From positions 13,739 to 77,738 of the forward strand of contig CANCCJ010000005.1 of assembly GCA_947374535.1 (NCBI GenBank): DNA of 64,000 nt, written 5' to 3'. The DNA comes from Comamonadaceae bacterium. Lineage in GTDB: Bacteria; Pseudomonadota; Gammaproteobacteria; Burkholderiales; Burkholderiaceae. Numbering within the stretch: position 1 is the first letter of the stretch; each line of letters begins with the position of its first letter. The position numbers and the translations under genes are program-made. Of this stretch, positions 26,581-35,507 are shown one piece after another. The notes under the pieces are model-generated. The model was not told the DNA's origin. It searched no databases and saw only the letters and a list, made by a program, of their open reading frames with translations.

Positions 26581-27069
26581 TTAACGTGTGCGAGTGAAGT
26601 TGACCAAGCTGTAGGTCAAACCATTGGCTGCGACGTGCGTGCTGCGCTCGGTTTCTTGCCAGTCGGCATCAAATGTTGGCGCGAAGGCGTCGCCTTCAAA
26701 GTCAGCGTCAATTTCGGTCACCACGGCGCGGGTGGCCAAGGGCATGGCTTGCGCGTACACCTCGGCGCCGCCAATCACCCATACTTGTGCATCAGCGGGG
26801 CATTGCTGCACCGCTTGTTCGATCGAGTGAGCCACGACTGCGCCTTCAGCTTTCCACTTACTTTGTCGCGTGACCACGATGTTGGTGCGGCCAGGCAGTG
26901 GGCGAAATTTAGGCGGAAGAGATTCCCAAGTTTTGCGACCCATCACCACGGGCTGCCCCAGCGTGGTTTGCTTGAAGTGCGCCAAGTCCTCAGGCAAGTG
27001 CCAAGGCAGCTTGTTGTCTTGTCCAATGACGCCGTTGCGCGCGCGCGCAAAAATCAAATTCAAAGCCAT
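26581..27069 (-). CDS. folA: dihydrofolate reductase
   Basis: A 162-residue enzyme reducing dihydrofolate to tetrahydrofolate with NADPH. It shows NGVIGQDNKLPWHLPEDLAHFK (active-site WxLPxD, catalytic Asp/Glu), VVMGRKTWESLPPKFRPLPGR and VIGGAEVYAQAMPLA. It begins 3 nt after the thyA stop, the common thyA-folA pairing in which folA recycles the dihydrofolate made by ThyA. Confidence 0.97.
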   Translation of the reverse strand: MALNLIFARARNGVIGQDNKLPWHLPEDLAHFKQTTLGQPVVMGRKTWESLPPKFRPLPGRTNIVVTRQSKWKAEGAVVAHSIEQAVQQCPADAQVWVIGGAEVYAQAMPLATRAVVTEIDADFEGDAFAPTFDADWQETERSTHVAANGLTYSLVNFTRTR

Positions 27070-27072
27070 GGC

Positions 27073-27900
27073 TTAAACCGCAACTGGGGCTTTGATGGCG
27101 CCGTGGCATTGGTAGTCCAACACCTCGAAGTCTTCAAACTGGTAGTCGAAGATGGAATCGGGTTTGCGCTTGATATGCAGTGTGGGGTAGGCGAAGGGCT
27201 CACGGCTGAGCTGCAAGGCCACTTGCTCGTGGTGGTTGCTGTAAATGTGGCAATCGCCGCCGGTCCAAATGAAGTCGCCCACATCCAAATCGCACTGCTG
27301 GGCCACCATGTGGGTGAGCAAAGCGTAGCTGGCAATGTTGAAGGGCACCCCCAAGAAGATGTCGGCACTGCGTTGGTAAAGCTGGCAGCTGAGCTTGGCT
27401 TTTTCCCCTGGGTTTTGGGCGGGAGCCACATAAAACTGGAAGAAGGCATGACAAGGCATCAGCGCCATCTTGTCGAGATCAGCCACGTTCCACGCGCTGA
27501 CGATGATGCGGCGGCTGTCTGGGTTACTTTTGAGCGTGTCGATGACTTGCTGAATTTGGTCAATGTGGCCGCCGTTCGGGGTCGGCCAGCTGCGCCACTG
27601 CACGCCATACACGGGTCCCAAGTCACCGTCTTCGCGGGCCCATTCGTCCCATATGGACACGTTTCGTTCTTTGAGCCAGTTGTTGTTGCTCGATCCCGTC
27701 AAGAACCACAGCAGCTCTTGAATGATGGAGCGTAGGTGGACCTTTTTGGTCGTCACAAGTGGAAAGCCTTCGTTCAAATCGAAACGCATTTGGTAGCCAA
27801 ACACGCTTTTGGTTCCGGTTCCGGTTCGGTCGGTCTTGGCAACGCCGTGGTTGTCCACGTGCTGCATGAAGTCTTCGTATTGGCGGCGGGTGGGGCGCAT
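27073..27900 (-). CDS. thyA: thymidylate synthase
   Basis: A 275-residue thymidylate synthase making dTMP from dUMP with methylene-tetrahydrofolate. Signatures: [39 protein letters not shown] (nucleophilic Cys in PCH), [23 protein letters not shown] and DCHIYSNH. Length is normal for the short bacterial form. It heads the minus operon thyA-folA-DUF4337-xth. The 195-bp region to the divergent gene at 28096 holds its promoter, not confidently located. Confidence 0.98.
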   Translation of the reverse strand: MRPTRRQYEDFMQHVDNHGVAKTDRTGTGTKSVFGYQMRFDLNEGFPLVTTKKVHLRSIIQELLWFLTGSSNNNWLKERNVSIWDEWAREDGDLGPVYGVQWRSWPTPNGGHIDQIQQVIDTLKSNPDSRRIIVSAWNVADLDKMALMPCHAFFQFYVAPAQNPGEKAKLSCQLYQRSADIFLGVPFNIASYALLTHMVAQQCDLDVGDFIWTGGDCHIYSNHHEQVALQLSREPFAYPTLHIKRKPDSIFDYQFEDFEVLDYQCHGAIKAPVAV

Positions 27901-28008
27901 AAGGGGGCGATTAGGTAAAAAACTCGTCAGAGTTTACGCTGGGTAGCCTCTTCATCTGTCTGTGATAGTTAATACAATTTTTCGAAAGTAGCGAATATTT
28001 AAGTATGC

Positions 28009-28024
28009 TACGCCTCGTGGCGTA
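28009..28024. repeat. short hairpin between thyA and the RodZ-like gene
   Basis: TACGCC-TCGT-GGCGTA is a perfect 6-bp hairpin with a tetraloop in the divergent promoter region. A second small dyad, TGACA-AATC-TGTCA, lies at 28079-28092 directly before the start at 28096. Either could be an operator; no family can be assigned. Confidence 0.4.
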
Positions 28025-28095
28025 TTGACGACTGTTGTCAGCAGAACGACATTACAGTCTTCATTTTTGAACAAGTTCTGACAAATCTGTCAAAT

Positions 28096-28983
28096 ATGAC
28101 ACTCAATCAACATTCAGAACCCAAGCGCAGTGTGTATGACACCTGTGACCCGAAATATCTCCGTGAATTGCGTGAAGCCGCGGATATGGACTTATTTGTG
28201 TTGGCGCGAACCGCTTGTTTGTCGGTCGCTCAGGTACGTCAGCTTGAGTGTGACGACAGCGACAGTTTGTTTTATTCGGACAGCATCAAACGCCAAGCCT
28301 ACAAACGTGTGTTGATGATATTGGGTGCGGAGCCGCCCACAGTCGAAGTGCCAGAAGCGTTGCGTGACCCCCATCAGGTGGCTGACGCGCACCTGAATAC
28401 CTTGAATCAAATTGTGGCCATGAGTCAACAGCCACCCATGAGTCCTTCAGCCTTGGATGCTTTGCGTGCCGTGGTGATGAAGTTGATGTCACACAAGCAA
28501 GCTTTGGCTTCAGTCTTTTTACTTTTGGTGTCTGCGGTTTTGTTCGTCCTCCATGGACCTCAAGGTGCGGCAGAGGCTGATCAGCCTGTGGTTTCTGCTC
28601 CCATCGCTACTGCCTCCCTGCCAGTGGTGACGCCTGCGCCTGTTGTGGCTGCTTCTGCCAATGTCGCCAGCACGTCCAGTACCTGCGTCTATACGAACGA
28701 TGCCATGCCTCAGCTGTCGCCGTTCGTCGCGCACAAAGAAGGGCGTTACGTGTACTTGGTGAGCACGGCCAATACAGAGCTCTGTGTGGTCGACGGCACA
28801 AAGCAAGCCACCATCTTGCAGATGAAAGCCGGCGAAAATCGCAGCGTCTATGGTGTGCCGCCTTGGCAAGTCTCAGGTGCCAATTTGCAAAACGTACAAA
28901 TTTATTTCCAAGGCGGTCGTGTGACGTTGCCAGATGGTGTCACCACCCGTGTGACGCTCGTAGAACTACCGGTCACGCGTTAA
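28096..28983 (+). CDS. RodZ-like protein: N-terminal helix-turn-helix, one membrane helix, C-terminal DUF4115-like domain
   Basis: A 295-residue protein with RodZ/YfgA architecture. Residues 20-80 resemble a diverged helix-turn-helix (YLRELREAADMDLFVLARTACLSVAQVRQLE). A membrane helix ASVFLLLVSAVLFVLH lies near 138-153. A Pro/Val/Ala-rich spacer (165-195) leads to a periplasmic beta domain (YVYLVSTANTELCVVDGTKQATILQMKAGEN to VTLPDGVTTRVTLVE) like DUF4115. The HTH lacks the usual RodZ consensus, and no ispG or other RodZ neighbours are present, so it may be a paralogue. Divergent from thyA, 12 nt before a response regulator gene. Confidence 0.65.
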   Translation: MTLNQHSEPKRSVYDTCDPKYLRELREAADMDLFVLARTACLSVAQVRQLECDDSDSLFYSDSIKRQAYKRVLMILGAEPPTVEVPEALRDPHQVADAHLNTLNQIVAMSQQPPMSPSALDALRAVVMKLMSHKQALASVFLLLVSAVLFVLHGPQGAAEADQPVVSAPIATASLPVVTPAPVVAASANVASTSSTCVYTNDAMPQLSPFVAHKEGRYVYLVSTANTELCVVDGTKQATILQMKAGENRSVYGVPPWQVSGANLQNVQIYFQGGRVTLPDGVTTRVTLVELPVTR

Positions 28984-28995
28984 CCCCTGTTAACG

Positions 28996-29637
28996 ATGTC
29001 AAACGGCACTGGTAATTTGAAAGCTTTGGGCCATGTGATCGTGATTGACGACGATGCCTCCGTCCGGCGCAGCCTATGCACCATGCTTGAGCGTGCGGGT
29101 TACGAGGTGAGTTGGCATGACTGTGCCGATGCATTTTTGAAGAACCCCGTGGTTCCTTCACCCGCCGTGATCTTGCTAGACATGCGCATGCCGGGCACGA
29201 CAGGCGTTGGTCTGCAATCGCATCTCAAAACTTTGGCGCACAAGGTGCCAGTGATTTTTGTGAGCGGTGATAGCCGACCAGAAGAAATCATCACGGCCAT
29301 GAAGGAGGGCGCCATTGACTTTTTGCTCAAGCCCTTCACTGCGCAAGCCGTGATGGATTCGATAGACCACGCCATGCAATTGGCGCAACAAGTAGCGGCA
29401 GATGCCGATAAAAACATCGCAGTGTCCGAGCGCTTGAAGCGACTTACGCCCCGCGAGCTGGAAGTCTGCCATTGGATGGTGCGCGGTTATTCCAACCAAC
29501 AAATTTCCACGCTGGATGGCGGTGCCTCTGCCACCATCAAACTGCATCGCTCCCGTGTGATGGAGAAGATGGACGCGGGTACTTTGCCTGTGCTGATTGA
29601 GATGCTTGTTGGCATTGAAATGCCCCCACCCAAATGA
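28996..29637 (+). CDS. FixJ/LuxR-type response regulator, no partner kinase nearby
   Basis: A 213-residue two-domain regulator. Receiver domain: acidic triad IDDDAS (18-20), phosphoacceptor Asp62 in LLDMRMPG, switch Ser in VSGDS and Lys in LLKPFTA. The C-terminal LuxR-type HTH begins RLTPRELEVCHWMVRGYSNQQI; the recognition helix TIKLHRSRVMEKM resembles FixJ-like TVKVHR, but the turn (STLDGGASA) is diverged. No histidine kinase lies within the window near it. It follows the RodZ-like gene by 12 nt. Confidence 0.88.
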   Translation: MSNGTGNLKALGHVIVIDDDASVRRSLCTMLERAGYEVSWHDCADAFLKNPVVPSPAVILLDMRMPGTTGVGLQSHLKTLAHKVPVIFVSGDSRPEEIITAMKEGAIDFLLKPFTAQAVMDSIDHAMQLAQQVAADADKNIAVSERLKRLTPRELEVCHWMVRGYSNQQISTLDGGASATIKLHRSRVMEKMDAGTLPVLIEMLVGIEMPPPK

Positions 29638-29643
29638 GCGCCA

Positions 29644-31068
29644 TCAATGAACCACGCGTCCCGGGTTGAGTAAACCTTGTGGATCAAGCGCGTGCTTGAC
29701 CTGTTGCATCAAGGCCAAAGCCACTGGGTCTTTGTAGGCGGGCAGGCTGTCCACCTTCATACTACCCACGCCATGTTCTGCGGAAATCGAGCCACCAAAA
29801 CGCTGGACCGATTGGTAGACCAGTGTGTTGACTTGGTCTTCTTGGTCGCGCAGAAACGCTAACGTGTCGCCGCCTTCAGGGGCTTGTACGTTGTAGTGCA
29901 AGTTGCCGTCGCCCAAGTGGCCAAAGTTCACCAAGCGCACGCCTGCAATCTGTCGTGTCAGCAAGGCATCTGTTTCTTCGACGAAGGCAGGAATGGATGA
30001 GATGGGGATAGAAATATCGTGCTTGATGTTCAAGCCTTCTTCCGCTTGCGCGAGTGTGATGCTTTCGCGGATGTGCCACAGGTTGCGTGCTTGGCCCAAG
30101 CTCTCAGCGACCACTGCATCTCTCACGCAGCCATCTTCAAATGCGACTTCCAGCAAATGTTCAAACCGTTGGCGAGCATGCGCTTCGGACTCGCTGTCTG
30201 AGTTTTCCAGCAGCACACAGTAGGGCGTGTCTTGCCACAGGGGTACACGCAATTGCGGGTAGTGTTTGTCGACCAAGCTCAGAGCGAATTGACCCATCAT
30301 TTCGAAGCCCGTCAGGCCAGCCCCCAAATGTTGGTGGGCGAGGCCCAGCAGTTTGACGGCGTGCGCGACCGAAGGGACAGCGGCCCACGCGGTGAGGCTG
30401 GCGGCTGGAATGGGATAGAGCTTCATGGTGGCAGCGGTGATGATGCCCAGTGTGCCTTCGCTGCCAATCATCAAATTGCGCAAGTCGTAACCGGTGTTGT
30501 CTTTGCGCAGGCCGCTCAAGCCGTGCATCACGTCGCCTTGCGCGGTAACCACTTCAAGCCCTAAGCACAGCTCGCGGGTGTTGCCATAGCGCACCACCTG
30601 TGTGCCACCCGCGTTGGTGGCCAAGTTGCCGCCAATCGTGCAACTGCCTTCGGCACCCAAACTCAAGGGGAACAAAAAGCCTGCTTGTTGCGCTGCGTTT
30701 TGCAAATTTTGCAAAACGCAACCAGCCTCCACCGTGATGGTCAGATTGTCGGCATCCACGGCGCGAACGGCGTTCATGCGCTGCAAGCTCAGCAACACTT
30801 GTGTGCCTGTGTCGTCGGGAATGCCACCGACCACCAAGCCTGTGTTACCCCCCTGCGGCACGATGCTCGCGCCCGCTTTTGCGCAGGCTTTGACGATGTC
30901 CGCCACTTGCTGTGTGTTGCCGGGGCGCACCACCGCCAAGGCTTTGCCGCGTGTGCGCTTACGCCAGTCTTGTTCGTAAGCCGACAAGTCCCCGTCGGTG
31001 AGTACATGGGTTGCACCGAGCAGCTCGCGCAAGGTGCGTAACAAGTCAAGCGAAGCGGTGTTGTGCAT
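29644..31068 (-). CDS. FAD-binding oxidoreductase (D-2-hydroxyacid dehydrogenase family)
   Basis: A 474-residue flavoenzyme of the GlcD/D-lactate dehydrogenase/D-2-hydroxyglutarate dehydrogenase family. The FAD domain shows RPGNTQQVADIVK, VPQGGNTGLVVGG, FPLSLGAEGSCTIGGNLATNAGGTQVVRYGNTRE and IGSEGTLGIITAATMKL. The C-terminal FAD-linked oxidase domain ends with VNFGHLGDGNLHYNVQAP and GSISAEHGVGSMK, containing the catalytic His residues. The exact substrate (D-lactate, D-2-hydroxyglutarate or glycolate) cannot be set. It converges with the response regulator gene. Confidence 0.9.
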   Translation of the reverse strand: MHNTASLDLLRTLRELLGATHVLTDGDLSAYEQDWRKRTRGKALAVVRPGNTQQVADIVKACAKAGASIVPQGGNTGLVVGGIPDDTGTQVLLSLQRMNAVRAVDADNLTITVEAGCVLQNLQNAAQQAGFLFPLSLGAEGSCTIGGNLATNAGGTQVVRYGNTRELCLGLEVVTAQGDVMHGLSGLRKDNTGYDLRNLMIGSEGTLGIITAATMKLYPIPAASLTAWAAVPSVAHAVKLLGLAHQHLGAGLTGFEMMGQFALSLVDKHYPQLRVPLWQDTPYCVLLENSDSESEAHARQRFEHLLEVAFEDGCVRDAVVAESLGQARNLWHIRESITLAQAEEGLNIKHDISIPISSIPAFVEETDALLTRQIAGVRLVNFGHLGDGNLHYNVQAPEGGDTLAFLRDQEDQVNTLVYQSVQRFGGSISAEHGVGSMKVDSLPAYKDPVALALMQQVKHALDPQGLLNPGRVVH

Positions 31069-31075
31069 GGTGGGC

Positions 31076-31456
31076 TTAGGCGTTGGGTGGTTCGGTCAGA
31101 TCGTTTGCTTTGGCGTATTGCAAACGCAGGCGCACATGCAGCGCGCATGCAATAAACAACACCACGCACAAAACGACTTCCGTCAGCGCAAAGTAGTTGC
31201 TCGGTGACGCATCGCCCCAAGCACGCACCACACCTTCGATGAAGTAAAGCCAAATCAGCAAACTCAGCCAGCGGTAGGTGTACATGCGATTCTTCAGCAA
31301 ACCCGTGAGCGGAAAACATAAAGGCAAGACCTTGAGTGCCAGCATCGTGCCGCCTGGTCGCAAAGGCGCGAGCCACAGCTCCCACACCAAGCCGAGCACG
31401 ATGAGACCCATCAGGCTACTCACGGCTAGCAAGCGGGTGAGCGTGACATGACGCAT
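31076..31456 (-). CDS. DUF2069 membrane protein
   Basis: A 126-residue protein with four hydrophobic segments (LLAVSSLMGLIVLGLVWELWLAP, MLALKVLPLCFPLTGLL, YTYRWLSLLIWLYFIEGVVRAW and FALTEVVLCVVLFIACALHVRLRLQ). The pattern LKVLPL and RWLSLLIWLYFIEG is that of DUF2069, of unknown function. The ATG at 31456 leaves room for a divergent promoter; a longer start at 31492 adds 12 residues and would lie 11 bp from the yihY start. It sits 7 nt before the FAD enzyme gene. Confidence 0.82.
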   Translation of the reverse strand: MRHVTLTRLLAVSSLMGLIVLGLVWELWLAPLRPGGTMLALKVLPLCFPLTGLLKNRMYTYRWLSLLIWLYFIEGVVRAWGDASPSNYFALTEVVLCVVLFIACALHVRLRLQYAKANDLTEPPNA

Positions 31457-31502
31457 TGAATTTTCTTGGGGTGGTAGGGTGGAGTCGTGCATAGAAAGTG
31501 GG

Positions 31503-32735
31503 ATGATTCAGCCCATGATTGTCCCGCAACTCCACGACTTTTTTGAACGGCTCTCCCGATTCCCTTGGCGCAACACCGCGCGCACCTTGCGCCAACGTTT
31601 TCGTGAGGACAGACTGGGTCAAACCGCTGGCAGTTTGACCTTTACCACGACCATTGCCTTGGTCCCGATGGTGACGGTGGCGCTGGCTGTGTTCACCGCC
31701 TTCCCAATGTTTGGTGACTTTCAGACCGTGCTGCAAAAACGTTTGGTCGAAAGTTTGGTGCCCGACAACATCTCTCGCCAAGTCCTCGGTTACTTAACGC
31801 TCTTTGCCAGTAAGGCCAGCCGCTTGGGTGTGGTGGGCGTCACCGCGTTGCTGTTGTCGGCTTTGGCTTTGGTGTTCACCATCGACCGTACCCTCAACGC
31901 CATTTGGCGTGTGCGCAAGCGTCGCCCGTTGGCGCACAGCATGTTGTTGTATTGGATGGCCATCACTTTGGGGCCTTTGTTGATGGGCGCCAGTTTGGTG
32001 ATGATGTCGGAGTTTGTGGCGGCCTCACGGGGCGTGGTGCCCGATGGCGCTGGCAATTTGCGTTGGCTGTTCAGCAGCTTGGAATTCTTATTGTTGGCTT
32101 GGGCCGTGAGTGCGCTCTACCGCTTTGTGCCCTACACCCAAGTGCGTTGGAGTCACGCCCTCGTGGGGGGCGTGTGGGTGGCCGCCGCCACTGAAATTGC
32201 GCGCAAAGTGTTGGCGTATTACTTTGGCCAGATGCCGACTTACTCGGTGGTTTACGGCGCGTTTGCCACCGTCCCAATTTTGTTGGTATGGATTTACTTG
32301 GCGTGGTCCATCGTGCTGATTGGTGCGGTACTCGTGGCCAATTTACCCAGCTTGCTGGGCGGTATTTCGCGTGATGGCCGCAGCGTGGGCTGGCGCTTTC
32401 AGCTGGCCTTAGAGGTGTTGCAGCGTTTGCAAATCGCGCGCAGCACCGACGAGCACGGTGCGAGTTTGACCACTTTGTGCGAAGACCTCGCGCTAGACCC
32501 CTTGCAAATCGAAGACGTGTTGGCCGCATTGGTTGATCTTGATTGGATTGCACGTTTGAGTGAGTCGGTCGATGCCAGACAAACCCATGTCAAAGAAGCG
32601 CGCTATGTGATGCTGGCGGACCCGCATCGCACACCCTTGGCGCCGTTGATGGAGCGTTTGCTCTTGGTGCGCAGTCCCGAAGCCGAAGGGCTGTGGATGA
32701 AGTGGCAAGACTTGCGCTTGCGCGATGTGTTGTGA
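31503..32735 (+). CDS. YihY/BrkB family inner membrane protein
   Basis: A 410-residue protein. The first 280 residues form about six membrane helices with the family signature GQTAGSLTFTTTIALVPMVTVALAVFTAFPMF, NAIWRVRKRRPL and YFGQMPTYSVVYGAFATVPILLVWIYLAWSIVLIGAV. A soluble C-terminal tail of about 110 residues (ALEVLQRLQIARSTDEHGASLTTL onward) resembles a winged-helix segment found in the longer YihY versions. Often misnamed ribonuclease BN; the true function is unclear. Start is the ATG at 31503 (31515 is possible). Confidence 0.87.
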   Translation: MIQPMIVPQLHDFFERLSRFPWRNTARTLRQRFREDRLGQTAGSLTFTTTIALVPMVTVALAVFTAFPMFGDFQTVLQKRLVESLVPDNISRQVLGYLTLFASKASRLGVVGVTALLLSALALVFTIDRTLNAIWRVRKRRPLAHSMLLYWMAITLGPLLMGASLVMMSEFVAASRGVVPDGAGNLRWLFSSLEFLLLAWAVSALYRFVPYTQVRWSHALVGGVWVAAATEIARKVLAYYFGQMPTYSVVYGAFATVPILLVWIYLAWSIVLIGAVLVANLPSLLGGISRDGRSVGWRFQLALEVLQRLQIARSTDEHGASLTTLCEDLALDPLQIEDVLAALVDLDWIARLSESVDARQTHVKEARYVMLADPHRTPLAPLMERLLLVRSPEAEGLWMKWQDLRLRDVL

Positions 32736-32745
32736 TTTTTTCAGC

Positions 32746-33585
32746 TTAAGTTACCACGCCCAAAAACGCTTTCAGCGCATTCAACGTCTCTTCCGGTGAT
32801 TCACTCATCTGGTGATGGCCCATGGGCACCTTCACCACTTTCAACGTTTTGCAGCTCGCTTTGGCTTGGTCGATCAAGCTTTTGGCGGCGCGTGGGGGCG
32901 TCATCTGGTCCATCTCGCCCAGCACAAATAACACAGGGCAGGTGAGTGCCGCCATGGCTTCTAAGCCGTTCGCGTAACTGTCACACGCCACAAAGCCTCG
33001 GTGAAAAATATTCACCTGCGGGTTGCTGGCTAGCAGACGCCGTCCAAGTGCCATCGATGCTCCGTAAACCCATGTGCCAGGGCCCAGCACAGAGGGTGGC
33101 GCCGCCAGCGTGGCGCGTGAAAACACATTCACCATTTGCAGCGCTTTCATGGGGTCGTTCAACGAAGCCTCAATCAAAGCGGGTGACACCTTCATGGGAA
33201 AAGCTGTCCCCACCAACGCCAAGTGCGTGATGCGGTTTTTCAAACCTGCGGCGGTTTCGAGCGCAATCAAGGAGCCCCAGCTGTGGCCTACCAAAGCGGC
33301 TTGTTTGACGCCCGCCGCATCCAGCAAAGCTTCGATGAAGTGCGCTGCATCTTCCACGCAGGTGGGCGCATCGCCACCACTGCGGCCGTGGCCGGGTAAG
33401 TCAACAGCCAACACATTGAATCCGTGGTGCGCGAGGTAGCGCGTTTGCAAAATCCAAACGCTGTGGTCGTTGAGCACGCCGTGGATGAAAACGACGGTTG
33501 GCTTGGTGGCGTCAAAGGTTTTGCCACCCGTGTAGGCGTAGGCCTCATAGCTTTGGCCGGCTGGGTTGTTGAGGGTGAACTTCAT
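32746..33585 (-). CDS. alpha/beta hydrolase
   Basis: A 279-residue alpha/beta hydrolase. PTVVFIHGVLNDHSVW carries the HG oxyanion motif, VDLPGHGRSGGDAP follows, AALVGHSWGSLIALETA is the nucleophile elbow (GHSWG), CPVLFVLGEMDQMTP contains the catalytic Asp and MGHHQMSE the His. It has no signal peptide. It converges with yihY, 10 nt apart, and lies 12 nt downstream of metY, so may share its transcript. Substrate unknown. Confidence 0.87.
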   Translation of the reverse strand: MKFTLNNPAGQSYEAYAYTGGKTFDATKPTVVFIHGVLNDHSVWILQTRYLAHHGFNVLAVDLPGHGRSGGDAPTCVEDAAHFIEALLDAAGVKQAALVGHSWGSLIALETAAGLKNRITHLALVGTAFPMKVSPALIEASLNDPMKALQMVNVFSRATLAAPPSVLGPGTWVYGASMALGRRLLASNPQVNIFHRGFVACDSYANGLEAMAALTCPVLFVLGEMDQMTPPRAAKSLIDQAKASCKTLKVVKVPMGHHQMSESPEETLNALKAFLGVVT

Positions 33586-33597
33586 GGTGCTTAGACC

Positions 33598-34923
33598 TCA
33601 AATTTGGCTGGGCTTGTTGCCCGCTTTTTCTGCGGCTTTCAAAGCGCGCTTCAAGTCGTCGATCAAATCATCGGCATCTTCTAGTCCGATGGACAAACGG
33701 ATGGTGCCCGGGCCAATGCCTGCGCCACGCAGCGCGTCGTCGCTCATGCGGAAGTGGGTGGTGCTGGCGGGGTGAATCACCAAGCTTCTGCAGTCGCCCA
33801 CGTTGGCGAGGTGGCTGAAAATTTTGAGCGACTCAATGAAGGCCTTGCCTTGTTCGCGCGATCCCTGGATGTCAAAGCTGAACACCGAGCCCGCTCCGCG
33901 TGCGCCAAAGCGCAACAGCTTCTTGGCCAGTGCATGGCTGGGGTGGCTCTCGATCAGCGGGTGACCCACGCGGCTGACCAGCGGATGGCTGACCAAGAAC
34001 TGCACCACTTTTTCGGTGTTGGCCATGTGGCGGTCCATGCGCAGTGAGAGCGTTTCGATGCCTTGCAAAATCAGCCATGCGCTGTGCGGGCTCAGGCAAG
34101 CGCCAAAGTCGCGCAGACCCTCGCGACGCGCGCGCAACAAGAAGGCGCCAACGGTGCTTTCTTCGCTGAACACCATGTTGTGAAAGCCCTCGTAGCTTTG
34201 CGTGAGCTCTGGGAATTTGCCACTTTTCTCCCAATCAAAACTACCGCCATCCACCACGATGCCGCCCATCACCGTGCCGTGGCCGCTGAGAAACTTGGTG
34301 GCCGAGTGATAAACCAAATCAGCGCCCAGCTCGAAAGGCTTGATCAAGTAAGGCGTGGTGAGCGTGCTGTCTACCAACAGCGGCACACCCGCTTCGTGAG
34401 CGATGGCCGAGAGGGTGGGGATGTCCAACACGTCAAGGCCGGGATTGCCGACGGTCTCACCAAACAACAGCTTGGTGTTGGGACGCACGGCAGCACGCCA
34501 AGCGGCTATGTCGTTGGGTTTGACGAACGTGGTTTCAATGCCAAAGCGGCTCAGCGTGTAGTGCAGCAAGTTGTGTGAGCCGCCATACAAAGCGGTGCTG
34601 GCCACGATGTGCGAGCCCGCGCCCATGAGCGAGGCAATCGTGAGGTGCAGCGCGGCTTGACCGCTGGCTGTGGCGATCGCGCCAATGCCACCTTCAAGCG
34701 CGGCCACGCGTTGCTCAAGCACGGCGTTGGTTGGATTGCTGATGCGGCTGTACACATGGCCTGCGCGCTCCAAGTTGAACAGAGATGCCGCATGGTCGCT
34801 GGACTCAAACACAAATGAGGTGGTCAGGTGGATGGGCACGGCGCGTGCGCCAGTGGTGGGGTCTGGGGCTGCACCTGCATGCAAGGCGAGCGTGTCAAAA
34901 CTGGGGTCGTTGTAGCCGGGCAT
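33598..34923 (-). CDS. metY: O-acetylhomoserine aminocarboxypropyltransferase (sulfhydrylase)
   Basis: A 441-residue Cys/Met metabolism PLP enzyme. It makes homocysteine from O-acetylhomoserine and sulfide. Evidence: opening FDTLALHAGAAPDPTTGARAVPIHLTTSFVF, then SRISNPTNAVLEQRVAALEGG, DSTLTTPYLIKPFELGADLV with YHSATKFLSGHG carrying the PLP Lys, and the C-terminal RLSIGLEDADDLIDDLKRAL. The inserted region around SFDWEKSGKFPELTQSYEGFH and length near 430 are typical of MetY versus the shorter MetB/MetZ. No SAM riboswitch was recognised upstream. Confidence 0.94.
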   Translation of the reverse strand: MPGYNDPSFDTLALHAGAAPDPTTGARAVPIHLTTSFVFESSDHAASLFNLERAGHVYSRISNPTNAVLEQRVAALEGGIGAIATASGQAALHLTIASLMGAGSHIVASTALYGGSHNLLHYTLSRFGIETTFVKPNDIAAWRAAVRPNTKLLFGETVGNPGLDVLDIPTLSAIAHEAGVPLLVDSTLTTPYLIKPFELGADLVYHSATKFLSGHGTVMGGIVVDGGSFDWEKSGKFPELTQSYEGFHNMVFSEESTVGAFLLRARREGLRDFGACLSPHSAWLILQGIETLSLRMDRHMANTEKVVQFLVSHPLVSRVGHPLIESHPSHALAKKLLRFGARGAGSVFSFDIQGSREQGKAFIESLKIFSHLANVGDCRSLVIHPASTTHFRMSDDALRGAGIGPGTIRLSIGLEDADDLIDDLKRALKAAEKAGNKPSQI

Positions 34924-35002
34924 GGTTTCCTCGGGGGTGTTTTGTCAGATTTGTGCCAGTCATTGTGGGCTATATTTCACGCCTCACTGGAGGAGACAAA
35001 CC

Positions 35003-35470
35003 ATGAAAGTCAGCGATATCCTGCGTGTCAAAGGCCAAGGCGGCGGCACCTTGTTCACCATCGATCCGATGGAGCCATTGGCCTCGGCCGTCAGCATCAT
35101 GGCTGAAAAAGACATGGGCTCTCTCTTGGTGATGGAGCACGGCGACTTGGTGGGTTTGTTGACTTTCCGCGAAGTCATTCAAGCTTTGAGCCGCAACGGT
35201 GGCACCTTGGGCGACTTCACGGTGCGTAGCGCGATGGACGACCACCCGCTCACATGCACGCCTGAGACTGACATTGACGATGTGCGACGCATGATGCTTG
35301 GCAGTCATGCCCGTTATATGCCCGTGATTGGTAACCGCCAACTGCAAGGTGTGATCAGCTTTTACGATGTGGCCAAGTCGGTGGTGGACAGCCAAAACTT
35401 TGAGAACAAGATGCTCAAGGCCTACATCAAAGACTGGCCGAGCGGCACGCCCGACCACGATGAGAAGTAA
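35003..35470 (+). CDS. CBS-domain pair protein
   Basis: A 155-residue protein made of two CBS domains (about 8-65 and 73-130): TLFTIDPMEPLASAVSIMAEKDMGSLLVMEHGDLVGLLTFREVI and PLTCTPETDIDDVRRMMLGSHARYMPVIGNRQLQGVISFYDV. Such stand-alone pairs bind adenine nucleotides or related ligands and regulate partners. GGAGGAGA precedes the ATG at 35003. It is divergent from metY and 37 nt before aroC, but no functional tie is known. Confidence 0.9.
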   Translation: MKVSDILRVKGQGGGTLFTIDPMEPLASAVSIMAEKDMGSLLVMEHGDLVGLLTFREVIQALSRNGGTLGDFTVRSAMDDHPLTCTPETDIDDVRRMMLGSHARYMPVIGNRQLQGVISFYDVAKSVVDSQNFENKMLKAYIKDWPSGTPDHDEK

Positions 35471-35507
35471 GTCATTGGTCGCCGAGGTGGTGGGATAATC
35501 TCGCCCC

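Noticed and set aside
26524..27735. 403-codon plus frame
   Set aside because: Antisense of folA and thyA, which both have full motifs; it has no domain of its own.
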